Assembly: GCA_902799965.1 (NCBI GenBank)
Contig: CADCCO010000010.1
Span: 1 to 64,000 of the forward strand
Length of the DNA: 64,000 nt
Source of the DNA: an uncultured Spirochaetaceae bacterium
Lineage (GTDB): Bacteria > Spirochaetota > Spirochaetia > Treponematales > Treponemataceae
Direction of reading: 5' to 3'
The stretch's first letter is position 1. Each line of letters starts with the position of its first letter. Positions 44,807-52,209 of this stretch are shown one piece after another. The translations under genes were made by a program, and so were the position numbers. The notes under the pieces were generated by a model. That model had not been told where the DNA came from. It made no database searches and saw nothing but the letters and a program-made list of their open reading frames with translations.

Positions 44807-45913
44807 TTGGACAGAACTAGCAAAATAATAAAAACAAGCGTTATAGGAATACTGGCCAATGTAGTGTTGGCCGGTTTAAAGTTGGTGGTTGGACTTCGTT
44901 CAGTCTCAACTTCTATAACGCTTGACGCTGTCAACAACTTGACAGACGCGCTGGCGCCGCTGATAACGATTATCGGCGTGAAGCTATCGGTAAAGGCTCC
45001 TGACAGAAAGCATCCTTATGGTTATGGCAGAATTGAATGTCTTTCCACCATGGCCATAGGAATAATTATCAGCTACACCGGTTTGTTTTCGGTAATCGAA
45101 TCGGTTAAGAAGATTATGCATCCGGCGGCGCCAAATTACAGCCCGCTCGCGCTTGAAATAATCGCTCTTACGGTTGTAGCGCGAATGTTGCTTGGCCTTT
45201 ACACAATAAAATCGGGAAAAAAACTTGAATCGGAGTCGCTTGTCGCTTCCGGAAAAGACGCGCTCAACGATTCTTTCATTTCAATCTCAACTATTATAGT
45301 AGCCCTTGTCTTTATTTTTACTGGGCTCAATGTGGAAGCCTTTTTGGGCCTTGTGTTTTCGGGTTTGATTATCAAGGCGGGAATGGAAACGCTCTATGGC
45401 ACTGTTAGCAAAATTCTTGGCGAGCGCGTTCCAATTGAATTGTCAAAGGCGGTAAAAGAATCCATAAAGTCATTCCCTGAAATTGACGGCGTGTACTGCC
45501 TTGTCATACATGATTATGGAAAAGACCGCCTTTTGGGTTCCGCTCACATCGAAGTTCCCGAGTCGCTGACGGCTTTGTATCTTGACACGCTTGAACGGAG
45601 CATCGCGAAGAAAGTTTTGGATGACACGGGCGTTGAGCTTATAGGAATAACTGTGTACGCGACGAATGTGGCCAACCAAGAGACCGCGAACGACAAAAAG
45701 AAAGTTAAGGAAATTCTTTCCGAATATAAAGACGTCTTGCAAATGCACGGCTTTTACAAGGACAAAGTTGACATGGTCGTCAAGTTTGACTTGGTGATTG
45801 ACTTTGACACAAAAAACAAAAAGGCTCTGCGCGACGAGATTGCGCAAAGGGTCCAAAAGCTTTTTGCGGATTATGAAGTTTCCATTGCTGTAGACTATGA
45901 CTATTCTGAATGA
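44807..45913 (+). CDS. Cation diffusion facilitator (CDF) transporter
   Basis: 368 aa. Six N-terminal transmembrane helices (to about residue 205) and a C-terminal cytoplasmic ferredoxin-like domain. LDAVNNLTDAL and HPYGYGRIECL are the conserved metal-site regions. Expected to export Zn2+, Mn2+ or similar in exchange for protons. The only usable start is a TTG at 44807, because the frame is closed at 44777; translational coupling to the preceding gene is likely. It is paralogous to the CDF at 52210-53337. Confidence 0.85.
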   Translation: MDRTSKIIKTSVIGILANVVLAGLKLVVGLRSVSTSITLDAVNNLTDALAPLITIIGVKLSVKAPDRKHPYGYGRIECLSTMAIGIIISYTGLFSVIESVKKIMHPAAPNYSPLALEIIALTVVARMLLGLYTIKSGKKLESESLVASGKDALNDSFISISTIIVALVFIFTGLNVEAFLGLVFSGLIIKAGMETLYGTVSKILGERVPIELSKAVKESIKSFPEIDGVYCLVIHDYGKDRLLGSAHIEVPESLTALYLDTLERSIAKKVLDDTGVELIGITVYATNVANQETANDKKKVKEILSEYKDVLQMHGFYKDKVDMVVKFDLVIDFDTKNKKALRDEIAQRVQKLFADYEVSIAVDYDYSE

Positions 45914-45926
45914 TACGGGAGAAAAA

Positions 45927-46514
45927 ATGAAATCAGACGTTTTAAAAATTACAAAAGACGAAGCCTCTCTTTCGGCCTTGATTGCAGAAACTAAAAAAGC
46001 GGCGGAGTACGCCAATCTTGGCGCAAAAGAGGCGTTGCGCCTTTCCCTTCTTGCCGAGGAACTTATTGGAATGTTGCCCGAATTGCTCGGCTATTCCGAC
46101 GGCAGCTTTTGGATTGAAAGCGAAGGCAAAAAATTTGACCTTCACGTTTCGCTTTGCCCCAATGAATTTCTTACGGCGGATAAGCGCAAAAAACTTATTT
46201 CCGTTTCTTCTGACGGAGAAAACTCCGCTGCCGTCGGAATTATGGCAAAGATAAAGCTTGCGGCGCAATTTATGCTTGCCGATTATCAGCGCGGAAGGGC
46301 GAGAATTCCCGCAATATACGCCGATGTTTTAAAAGAAGGAGACAGTGATTCGTCTGTCGTATGGTCGTTGAACGATTATCAAGAAAAGGCCCGCAAGAAA
46401 AAGGGTGAAATTTGGGACGAGTTTGAAAAGTCAATCATTTCCAACCTTGCCGACAATGTGCTTGTCAACTTGCAAGGCGACAAGGTTGAGATTATCGTAA
46501 AAAAAGAGTTTTAA
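45927..46514 (+). CDS. RsbW-like ATPase-fold protein of unknown role
   Basis: 195 aa. The N-terminal helix KEALRLSLLAEELIGML resembles the N-box helix of anti-sigma-factor-type ATPases, followed by strands FWIESEGKKFDLHVSL. The glycine-rich ATP lid is not evident. The C-terminus (WDEFEKSIISNLADNVLVNL) is like that of a conserved group of Firmicute proteins I recall, which have no assigned function. GGGAG precedes the ATG at 45927; the start lies 13 nt after the CDF stop, so they share a transcript. Confidence 0.5.
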   Translation: MKSDVLKITKDEASLSALIAETKKAAEYANLGAKEALRLSLLAEELIGMLPELLGYSDGSFWIESEGKKFDLHVSLCPNEFLTADKRKKLISVSSDGENSAAVGIMAKIKLAAQFMLADYQRGRARIPAIYADVLKEGDSDSSVVWSLNDYQEKARKKKGEIWDEFEKSIISNLADNVLVNLQGDKVEIIVKKEF

Positions 46515-46526
46515 CGATTTTAAGCC

Positions 46527-46559
46527 CCGGCTTCATGACAGCCGGCATAGAATATTTTT
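46527..46559 (+). terminator. Weak terminator after the RsbW-like gene
   Basis: CCGGCT-n7-AGCCGG (46527-46545) followed by a short AT-rich stretch ending in TTTTT (46555-46559). The gap between stem and T-run makes it uncertain. Confidence 0.35.
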
Positions 46560-46600
46560 GCCTTTGAAGAAGGCGGCCGCGATTGCAATTTTTCCCTTGA

Positions 46601-46687
46601 AAAAAAGAGGAAGTTTCCTTGGAACTTTTGGGCAGCGGCTCCGTCACCGGCTCTCCGTCGCCTATTCTGAATCTTTCGTTCCACTAG
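46601..46687 (+). pseudogene. C-terminal remnant of a DUF2271-type gene
   Basis: The frame 46601-46687 reads KKEEVSLELLGSGSVTGSPS and ends at TAG. It matches KDELSLELAGSGSVTGSNGE in the intact DUF2271 gene at 47296-47925 in 15 of about 18 positions. At DNA level 24 of 25 nt agree around 46630-46654. A TGA lies just upstream at 46598 and no start is available, so it is a relic of a duplicate copy. Confidence 0.6.
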
Positions 46688-46707
46688 CAAAAGCATTCAA
46701 AGCGCGC

Positions 46708-46713
46708 TATAAT
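46708..46713 (+). promoter_or_regulatory. -10 box of the DUF4160 pair (leaderless)
   Basis: TATAAT (46708-46713) ends 7 nt before the ATG at 46721. The -35 region is weak (TAGCAA at 46685-46690, 17 nt upstream). Confidence 0.5.
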
Positions 46714-46720
46714 AACCATC

Positions 46721-46996
46721 ATGATATATCCATATATGACTTTGCCCGACGAAACGGAGATAACTCACTCAGATATCATTCACGACGGCGGAAAAGAACA
46801 AGTAAAAGTGTATATAGAGACTCCGATAGAAGGCGGCTTTAAAGACGCGGTTTGCGTTCTTCCTGATTACAAATGGGAGAACCACGGTTACTCAGAAAAA
46901 GAAATGGAGTATTACAAGGATTTTGTGGAAAAAGCCGCACACCTTTTCTTTAAGTTCGCTCGTGGCGGAGGCTTTGAAAATGCCGCAAATTTTTAG
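46721..46996 (+). CDS. Small partner protein of DUF4160 (toxin-antitoxin-like)
   Basis: 91 aa. IYPYMTLPDETEITHSDI and FKDAVCVLPDYKWENHGYSE are patterns I recall from proteins encoded directly upstream of DUF4160 genes in Clostridia and treponemes. No function is established. The last 17 nt overlap the DUF4160 gene, so they are coupled. A leaderless promoter lies directly upstream. An antitoxin-like role is inference from gene arrangement only. Confidence 0.65.
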   Translation: MIYPYMTLPDETEITHSDIIHDGGKEQVKVYIETPIEGGFKDAVCVLPDYKWENHGYSEKEMEYYKDFVEKAAHLFFKFARGGGFENAANF

Positions 46997-47258
46997 CATC
47001 GGCGCTTATCTTGTCTACTTTTGGTCGAATGAAGGCGAGCCGTTAGAGCCTGTTCACGTTCATGTCTCAAAAGGAAAGCCTGACAAAAATTCAACAAAGA
47101 TTTGGATAACAAAATCCTTGAACTGCATTGTTTGCAACAACAATTCAAAAATTCCAAATCACGTTCTCAACAACCTAATTGAAATTATCGAAAACCGAGC
47201 GTTTGAAATTGTAGCTAAATGGAACGAACGCTTTGGTTATTTGAAATTTTATTGCTAA
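46980..47258 (+). CDS. DUF4160 domain protein (toxin-antitoxin-like)
   Basis: 92 aa. The DUF4160 signature is clear: IFSIGAYLVYFWSNEGEPLE then VHVHVSKG, followed by TKIWITKSLNCIVCNNNSKI. This family is typically found in two-gene modules. GGAGG lies 8 nt before the ATG at 46980, inside the partner gene. Length matches the family. Confidence 0.8.
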   Translation: MPQIFSIGAYLVYFWSNEGEPLEPVHVHVSKGKPDKNSTKIWITKSLNCIVCNNNSKIPNHVLNNLIEIIENRAFEIVAKWNERFGYLKFYC

Positions 47259-47271
47259 TTAATCTATAATT
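47242..47271 (+). promoter_or_regulatory. Promoter of the DUF2271 gene
   Basis: TTGAAA (47242-47247), 18-nt spacer, TATAAT (47266-47271); GAGG precedes the ATG at 47296. Confidence 0.6.
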
Positions 47272-47295
47272 AAATTATAAAATCGAGGTTCGCCC

Positions 47296-47925
47296 ATGAA
47301 AAAACTTATCACAACATTTGCGCTGTGCGCGGCGATGGCCGCAAGCTTGTTTGCCCGTGACGTTACGATTTCTGTCGGCGCGGGCGACGGCTGGAAGAGC
47401 GGAAAGGAGCCGCAGCTTGCGGTTTGGCTTGAGGACGAGCAGGGCCGCTACATAAGAACCCTTTACGTCACCCAAAAGGCGAGCGGCCTTTCTTGGATTT
47501 TTGGCCCAAAAGACGGCCGGCCCGAATCGCTTCCTGTTTGGTACCACGCCTCAAAGCATGACTCAAAAAAGTCCGCCGCAAGCGCTTCTTCCGACAAAAA
47601 CGAAATTGACGCGGTCACTAGCGCCACGCCTAAAGGCGGCCTTGTCTTCAAGCAAAAAATTGACGACGCGGCTTGCGTGATTAAGGTGGAAGTGAACGCC
47701 AGCTTTGACTACAACTCAACTTGGACAAAAAAGAATTCCGGCGTCAACGGCCAGCCTTCGCTTGTTTACCAGGCGCTCGTTCCCGCAGGGCAAAAAGATG
47801 AGTTGAGCCTTGAGCTTGCGGGCAGCGGTTCCGTCACCGGCTCTAACGGCGAGGTTTACAAAAATGTCGGCGGAATCGATTCCGCAAAAACGATTGTCCG
47901 CGCTGCCACCGTGACGTTCAACTAA
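47296..47925 (+). CDS. Exported DUF2271 domain protein
   Basis: 209 aa with signal peptide (MKKLITTFALCAAMAASLFA). DUF2271 features: VTISVGAGDGWKSGKEPQLA, VWLEDEQGRYIRTLYVTQKA, and YVQIPKDG-like VWYHASKHD. Family members are periplasmic and often sit near flavin- or FMN-linked proteins. EIDAVTSATPKGG resembles the FMN-attachment S(T)GAT/T environment of exported flavoproteins, but that is a loose match. A relic of a second copy lies 600 bp upstream. Confidence 0.75.
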   Translation: MKKLITTFALCAAMAASLFARDVTISVGAGDGWKSGKEPQLAVWLEDEQGRYIRTLYVTQKASGLSWIFGPKDGRPESLPVWYHASKHDSKKSAASASSDKNEIDAVTSATPKGGLVFKQKIDDAACVIKVEVNASFDYNSTWTKKNSGVNGQPSLVYQALVPAGQKDELSLELAGSGSVTGSNGEVYKNVGGIDSAKTIVRAATVTFN

Positions 47926-47935
47926 GCGGGCGGCG

Positions 47936-48352
47936 CTACTGCTGCCAGCTTTCGGCGACAAGGCAAAGCGACCAGCCGCCGAACATTTCTATGGACTTCA
48001 TTTTGCCCGTGACGGTCACTTGGCTACCTTCCTTTGGAAAATCGTCCGGGTATTTTTTTTCTTTTTGAGGAACCACTGTAAGGCCGGTGGGGCAGCAGCC
48101 TGTGGCGTCCCACATCAATACGGCGTAAAGCCTTGCGCCTTCATGGAGCTCGCTGGTGAATTGCCCGGTGATTTTTACGCTTTTGTTTTCGTAGTCGCCG
48201 GGCGAAACCATCATGTCAAAGACGACGGCGGTGGCCATGTTGTAGTTCATTTTTGAAAAGTCGTAGTCAAACTTTTCTGAGAAGGCGGAACTTAAGGCCA
48301 ACGAAAAAAGGGCGGCGGCCAGCGCCGCCCGTAAGGCAAAGATTTTTTTCAT
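47936..48352 (-). CDS. Exported protein of unknown function in the zinc uptake cluster
   Basis: 138 aa with signal peptide (ALRAALAAALFSLALSSAFS). The mature part has strands typical of an OB-like fold (NKSVKITGQFTSE, SQVTVTGKMKSIEMFGG) and a CC pair (DATGCCPTG) that could bind metal. It is encoded just downstream of znuA on the same strand with its own leaderless-type promoter inside the end of znuA. A role in metal handling is inferred from position. Confidence 0.6.
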   Translation of the reverse strand: MKKIFALRAALAAALFSLALSSAFSEKFDYDFSKMNYNMATAVVFDMMVSPGDYENKSVKITGQFTSELHEGARLYAVLMWDATGCCPTGLTVVPQKEKKYPDDFPKEGSQVTVTGKMKSIEMFGGWSLCLVAESWQQ

Positions 48353-48361
48353 CGCGCTTTT

Positions 48362-48389
48362 ATTATACAGTTTTCGCGTTTTACTTCAA
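48362..48389 (-). promoter_or_regulatory. Leaderless promoter of the exported CC-pair protein
   Basis: Minus strand: TTGAAG (48389-48384), 16-nt spacer, TATAAT (48367-48362), then 9 nt to the ATG at 48352. Confidence 0.55.
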
Positions 48390-49397
48390 TGCCTTCTTAA
48401 GAACTTCCAGGTTGTTCTTCATCGCCGAAAGGTAAGAGCGGCCGGCCTTGATGTCCTTTTGGGTGATGGACTGGAGGGAATCCATTTCCAAGATTTCGGC
48501 GCTCTTCTTTTTTGTGTTGGAAACGATTGTCTTGGCGATTTTTTTGTCGCTCTTTTCTATCGTAAGGACGGCGGCAAGGCCAAGCTCGTCGACTTTTTTG
48601 GCAAGGAAAATCACCGTTTCAAAACTGGCTTCCGTCTCCGCGCTGCAGCCTACAAAGGCCGCGTAATACTTAAGATTGTAGTCGTCGGCCAAGTAGCGGA
48701 AGGGGAAGCGGTCGCCGAACAAAATCGTTTTCTTTGCGGCCGCCGCGACAGCCTTTTTGCACTGCGCGTCAAGGCTGGTCAATGCCTTGGCGTAAGAAGC
48801 GGCGTTGGCCTTGTAGACGGCGGCATTGGCGGAGTCAAGCTCGGAGATTTTTTGCGCGAGCGTTTCAACAAGCGCGGCGGCGTTCCTTAACGAAAGCCAA
48901 ACGTGCTCGTCGTACTCGACTTCGTCGTGGTGGTGATGGTGGCCGTCATGATCATGGTCGTGGTCGGCGTGTTCATGCTCATGATCGTGTTCTTCATGCT
49001 CATCTTCTTCTTCGGCCTGCATTCCTTCGACGACTTCCTCTTCCTTGACTTTATCGCCAAGGGCTTCCATCATGTTCACCACAATCATGTTCTTGTTCTT
49101 TGCCTCGGCGACGGCTTTTTCAACCCATTCATCGCTTTCGCCGCCTACAAACACCAGCATGTCGCAAACGGAAATTTTCGCGATGTCCTTGATTGAGGCT
49201 TGGTAGCTGTGCAAGTCCGTTCCGTTGTTTTGAAGGAGCGTGACGTTAAAACTTGCGGCCTTGTCGCCGAGAATGTTCATCACCCAATCGTATTCTGGGT
49301 AAGTCACGCAAACGATGGATTTTTTGGAAGCGGCGAAGGCGCATGAAAAAAGCGCGACGGCCGCGGCAAAAATAATTGTCTTGATTGTCTTGTTCAT
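48381..49397 (-). CDS. znuA: Zinc ABC transporter substrate-binding protein
   Basis: 338 aa. Signal peptide followed by the cluster A-I metal-binding fold: VCVTYPEYDWVMNILGD, the first His in GTDLHSYQASIKDIAKI, a second in DEHVWLSLRNAA, and ILFGDRFPFRYLADDY. A long His/Asp/Glu-rich loop (about residues 125-155) is typical of zinc-specific members. It should deliver Zn2+ to a ZnuBC-type importer, but no permease or ATPase gene is in this window. AGAGGT precedes the ATG. Confidence 0.9.
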   Translation of the reverse strand: MNKTIKTIIFAAAVALFSCAFAASKKSIVCVTYPEYDWVMNILGDKAASFNVTLLQNNGTDLHSYQASIKDIAKISVCDMLVFVGGESDEWVEKAVAEAKNKNMIVVNMMEALGDKVKEEEVVEGMQAEEEDEHEEHDHEHEHADHDHDHDGHHHHHDEVEYDEHVWLSLRNAAALVETLAQKISELDSANAAVYKANAASYAKALTSLDAQCKKAVAAAAKKTILFGDRFPFRYLADDYNLKYYAAFVGCSAETEASFETVIFLAKKVDELGLAAVLTIEKSDKKIAKTIVSNTKKKSAEILEMDSLQSITQKDIKAGRSYLSAMKNNLEVLKKALK

Positions 49398-49466
49398 TTT
49401 ATACCTCTATTGAATTTCTTTGTTTAATATTTCCGCGATGGGCGCGGCTTGGATGTTTGCGCTTGC

Positions 49467-49769
49467 CTAAACGTTAAGCCTGATTTTTTGCGAGACCAGC
49501 GAATTGGACTTAAGAGCCGGCCCGCAAAGAATCGAGGCGTCCTGAATTTTTTTAAATCTTGCGCCGCCGACGGCGACGGCAAAAAACAGCGCCAGTGACA
49601 AAAGCTTTATGTTTTGTTCCGTGATTTGCAAAAGCAGGCAAATAGGGCAGTCGTCGCCGTGACATTCGTGGAAGCGTTCCGCGGCGGAAAAAAGAATCGA
49701 GAAAAGCGCGATTGCAACAAGCGCGGCGGCCAAGAAAAGCGCGCGTTTGTTTAGTTTTCGTTCCTGCAT
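49467..49769 (-). CDS. Small membrane protein in the zinc cluster
   Basis: 100 aa, with a transmembrane helix (about residues 10-28) and a second hydrophobic stretch (about 52-66). Between them ERFHECHGDDCPICLLLQI holds two His/Cys groups suited to metal binding. I do not know a named family. I start at the ATG at 49769; it overlaps the zur stop by 19 nt, so it is coupled to zur and probably serves zinc uptake. Confidence 0.55.
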   Translation of the reverse strand: MQERKLNKRALFLAAALVAIALFSILFSAAERFHECHGDDCPICLLLQITEQNIKLLSLALFFAVAVGGARFKKIQDASILCGPALKSNSLVSQKIRLNV

Positions 49770-50164
49770 TTTTGGCACAATCCGTTTAGCGAAGAAAGGT
49801 TCAGATTTATCTGAAGTCCCAAGTCGTCCGAAAGCGACTTTAAGTAGCGCTCCGTTTTTTTGTCGGAAAGGTGGATCACCGAGCCGCACTTGCTGCACTG
49901 AAAGTGAATGTGCTCCGCGCAGTGGTTTTCCTCTTCCGCCGTTTGGTAGACAAAGCCGTCGGAAACCATCGACTTGCGCTTTGCAAGTTTTCCGCTTTCG
50001 GTCATTTTGTCCAAGTTACGGTAAACGGTTGTCTTGTTTACGTCCACGCCGTTTTTTTTGAGGAAGGCCGACAGTTCCGCCGCGGTAAAGCCGTGGTCCA
50101 TTTTTGTCTGGATGAACTGGGCTATCAAATCGCTTGTCTTGGTGTGGTACGACTTTTGCAACAT
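49751..50164 (-). CDS. zur: Fur-family regulator, Zur type
   Basis: 137 aa. Winged helix (TAAELSAFLKKNGVDVNKTTVYRNLDKM), the regulatory site HCAEHIHFQCSKCG, and a second CxxC (CQKC) near the C-terminus: two Cys pairs for structural zinc. The link with znuA points to zinc sensing instead of iron. The ATG at 50164 is part of a palindrome (TGCAAC-n3-GTTGCA) directly after a consensus promoter whose -10 box is 8 nt upstream. This predicts autoregulation and a leaderless mRNA. Confidence 0.87.
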   Translation of the reverse strand: MLQKSYHTKTSDLIAQFIQTKMDHGFTAAELSAFLKKNGVDVNKTTVYRNLDKMTESGKLAKRKSMVSDGFVYQTAEEENHCAEHIHFQCSKCGSVIHLSDKKTERYLKSLSDDLGLQINLNLSSLNGLCQKCRNEN

Positions 50165-50201
50165 AGTTGCATTTTATAAAACAAATTTATTTTTTTGTCA
50201 A
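50157..50201 (-). promoter_or_regulatory. zur promoter with overlapping palindromic operator
   Basis: Minus strand: TTGACA (50201-50196), 17-nt spacer, TATAAA (50178-50173), 8 nt, ATG at 50164. The inverted repeat TGCAAC-ATA-GTTGCA (50157-50171) spans the transcription start and start codon. Confidence 0.7.
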
Positions 50202-50207
50202 TCCCTA

Positions 50208-50236
50208 TTGACACTTTTTTTCATTAGCGCTATAAA
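50208..50236 (+). promoter_or_regulatory. Strong promoter of the amt-PII leader
   Basis: TTGACA (50208-50213), 17-nt spacer, TATAAA (50231-50236). Transcription should start near 50243. It is back to back with the zur promoter. Confidence 0.8.
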
Positions 50237-50254
50237 TCAAAACATAAGACGATG

Positions 50255-50289
50255 AGGTCGCAGGAACTGGAGTTCCCGCGACCTTTTTT
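50255..50289 (+). terminator. First intrinsic terminator in the amt-PII leader
   Basis: AGGTCGC-a-GGAACT-gg-AGTTCC-c-GCGACCT followed by a run of T to 50289. It begins about 12 nt after the predicted transcription start. No plus-strand gene lies upstream that it could serve. Confidence 0.85.
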
Positions 50290-50301
50290 CTTTAAACGGC
50301 A

Positions 50302-50360
50302 ACGGGGCCGGACTTTTCGCGCGAACGCGTGGCGCGGAGGTCTGGCCCCGTCGTTTTTTT
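50302..50360 (+). terminator. Second intrinsic terminator in the amt-PII leader
   Basis: ACGGGGCCgGAC (50302-50313) pairs with GTCtGGCCCCGT (50340-50351), with an inner CGCGC/GCGCG stem, then CG and seven T (50354-50360). It ends just before the AGGAGG box of amt. Confidence 0.85.
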
Positions 50361-50379
50361 TACTCTAGGAGGAAACGTT

Positions 50380-52086
50380 ATGAATGAAGTTTGGAGCGTA
50401 TGGTTCCTAATCGGCGCGGCGCTTGTGTTCTTTATGCAATGCGGCTTCGCCATGGTCGAAACAGGTTTTACGCGGGCAAAGAACGCGGGAAACATCATCA
50501 TGAAAAACTTGATGGACTTTTGCATCGGAACTCCGATGTTCATGCTCTTGGGCTTTGGCCTTATGATGAGCGAAAATTATTTGTTCGGCGTTATCGGAAA
50601 GCCCAACTTGCAGCTTTTCACAAACTTTGCCGAACTTGATTGGTCAAGCTTTGTGTTCAACTTGGTCTTCTGCGCCACAGCCGCGACAATCGTTTCCGGC
50701 TCCATGGCGGAACGCACTAAGTTCAGCGCTTACTGCATTTATTCAGCGGTAATCAGCGCGGTCGTCTATCCGATTGAAGCCGGCTGGGTTTGGAACAGCC
50801 AAGGCTGGTTGGTCCAGCTTGGATTCGTTGATTTTGCCGGCGGCGCGGCCATCCACTCTGTTGGCGGCGTTGCGGCTTTGATCGGCGCCATCTTCCTTGG
50901 CCCCCGCATCGGAAAGTACGACTACGACAAGAACGGCAAGGTCACAAAGGCCCACGCCATTCCCGGCCACTCCCTTACTCTTGGCGCTTTGGGAACGTTC
51001 ATCTTGTGGTTCGGTTGGTACGGATTCAACGGCGCCGCTTGCACCCAGTTGGGCGGAGTTGGCGGACTTGCCGCCGTTTTCACAACGACGACAATCGCTC
51101 CCGCCGTCGCCGCCATCACGACGATGTTCTTCACTTGGTTCAAGAACGGAAAGCCCGACGTATCAATGACCTTGAACGCCTCGCTCGCCGGCCTTGTAGC
51201 CATCACGCCGACTTGCGCCACTGTTGACGCGCTTGGAGCGACAATCATCGGAATCGTCGCCGGCATCATTGTAGTAATCGTTGTTGAAGGCTTGGACCTC
51301 AAGCTTCACATCGACGACCCTGTTGGAGCCGTAGGCGTTCACCTTGCGAACGGCATTTGGGGAACTTTGTCCGACGGCTTGTTCAACGTAGAGAGCGGCG
51401 TTTTCTACGGCGGCGGATTCGGGCACCTTGGCGTTCAGGCCTTGGGCGAATTTACAATCGTCGCTTGGACAACAGTGTGCATGTTGATTACGTTCACTTT
51501 GATCAAGAAGTTCCACGGCCTTCGCGCCAGCCGCGAAGAAGAAGTAATCGGCCTTGACAAGCTGGAGCACGGAATCGACAGCGCTTACGGCGGATTCATC
51601 ATGGCTCCGCAAGTTATGACGGAAGGCGCCGCTGGAATAGGCGGACTTAGCGCCGCCAATCTTGGCGAAGGCGTTACTGGCGACGTTCCTGTTGAAAAGG
51701 CCGTTCCTGTGACAAAGGCTTCAAAAAAGCCCGGCGCCAAGTTCCATATGGTTACGATCATCACTCGCGCCAGCAAGTTCGACGAGCTTAAGCACGCGAT
51801 GAACGACATCAACGTTACCGGCATGACGGTCACAAACGTTTTGGGTTGCGGCGTTCAGCACGGACACGTGCAAAAGTACCGCGGCGTAGAAATGGAAATG
51901 AGCTTGCTGCCTAAGATTAAGGTTGACATCGTTGTAAGCGAAGTTCCGGTTGACCTTGTAATCACTGCGGCCAAGGAAGTTTTGTACACTGGCCATATCG
52001 GCGACGGAAAGATCTTTGTTTACGACGTTCAGAACGTCGTAAAGGTTCGCACCGGCGAAGAAGGCTACGAGGCTTTGCAAGACTAG
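50380..52086 (+). CDS. amt: Ammonium transporter fused to a PII signal protein
   Basis: 568 aa. Residues about 1-410 are an Amt channel with about 11 helices (QCGFAMVETGFTRAKNAGNI, FAGGAAIHSVGGVAALIGA, VGAVGVHLANGIWGTL). After a linker, residues about 455-568 form a GlnB/GlnK-like PII domain. Its T-loop keeps KYRG, whose Arg plugs Amt channels, but the Tyr used for uridylylation is Met (RGVEMEMSLLPK). The BC-loop-like end GHIGDGKIFV is present. The fusion should gate ammonium uptake by ATP/ADP and 2-oxoglutarate without covalent control. AGGAGG lies 7 nt before the ATG. Confidence 0.92.
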   Translation: MNEVWSVWFLIGAALVFFMQCGFAMVETGFTRAKNAGNIIMKNLMDFCIGTPMFMLLGFGLMMSENYLFGVIGKPNLQLFTNFAELDWSSFVFNLVFCATAATIVSGSMAERTKFSAYCIYSAVISAVVYPIEAGWVWNSQGWLVQLGFVDFAGGAAIHSVGGVAALIGAIFLGPRIGKYDYDKNGKVTKAHAIPGHSLTLGALGTFILWFGWYGFNGAACTQLGGVGGLAAVFTTTTIAPAVAAITTMFFTWFKNGKPDVSMTLNASLAGLVAITPTCATVDALGATIIGIVAGIIVVIVVEGLDLKLHIDDPVGAVGVHLANGIWGTLSDGLFNVESGVFYGGGFGHLGVQALGEFTIVAWTTVCMLITFTLIKKFHGLRASREEEVIGLDKLEHGIDSAYGGFIMAPQVMTEGAAGIGGLSAANLGEGVTGDVPVEKAVPVTKASKKPGAKFHMVTIITRASKFDELKHAMNDINVTGMTVTNVLGCGVQHGHVQKYRGVEMEMSLLPKIKVDIVVSEVPVDLVITAAKEVLYTGHIGDGKIFVYDVQNVVKVRTGEEGYEALQD

Positions 52087-52112
52087 TCTAAAATAAAAGT
52101 TAAAAATATCTG

Positions 52113-52142
52113 GGTCCGCCTTACTCCTGGGGCGGACCTTTT
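52113..52142 (+). terminator. Intrinsic terminator of amt-PII
   Basis: GGTCCGCC (52113-52120), 10-nt loop, GGCGGACC (52131-52138), then TTTT. Confidence 0.85.
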
Positions 52143-52209
52143 GCGTTAGTCCGCCGCTTCGCGTCGGGCTGGCAAGGAAAATTATCCACTTGCGCTCTCA
52201 CAAGCGCTG

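Noticed and set aside
50243-50360. Known ANTAR or glutamine riboswitch in the amt leader
   Set aside because: The loops do not show the ANTAR six-base loop pattern, and the glnA motif core is not visible; left as an unknown leader.
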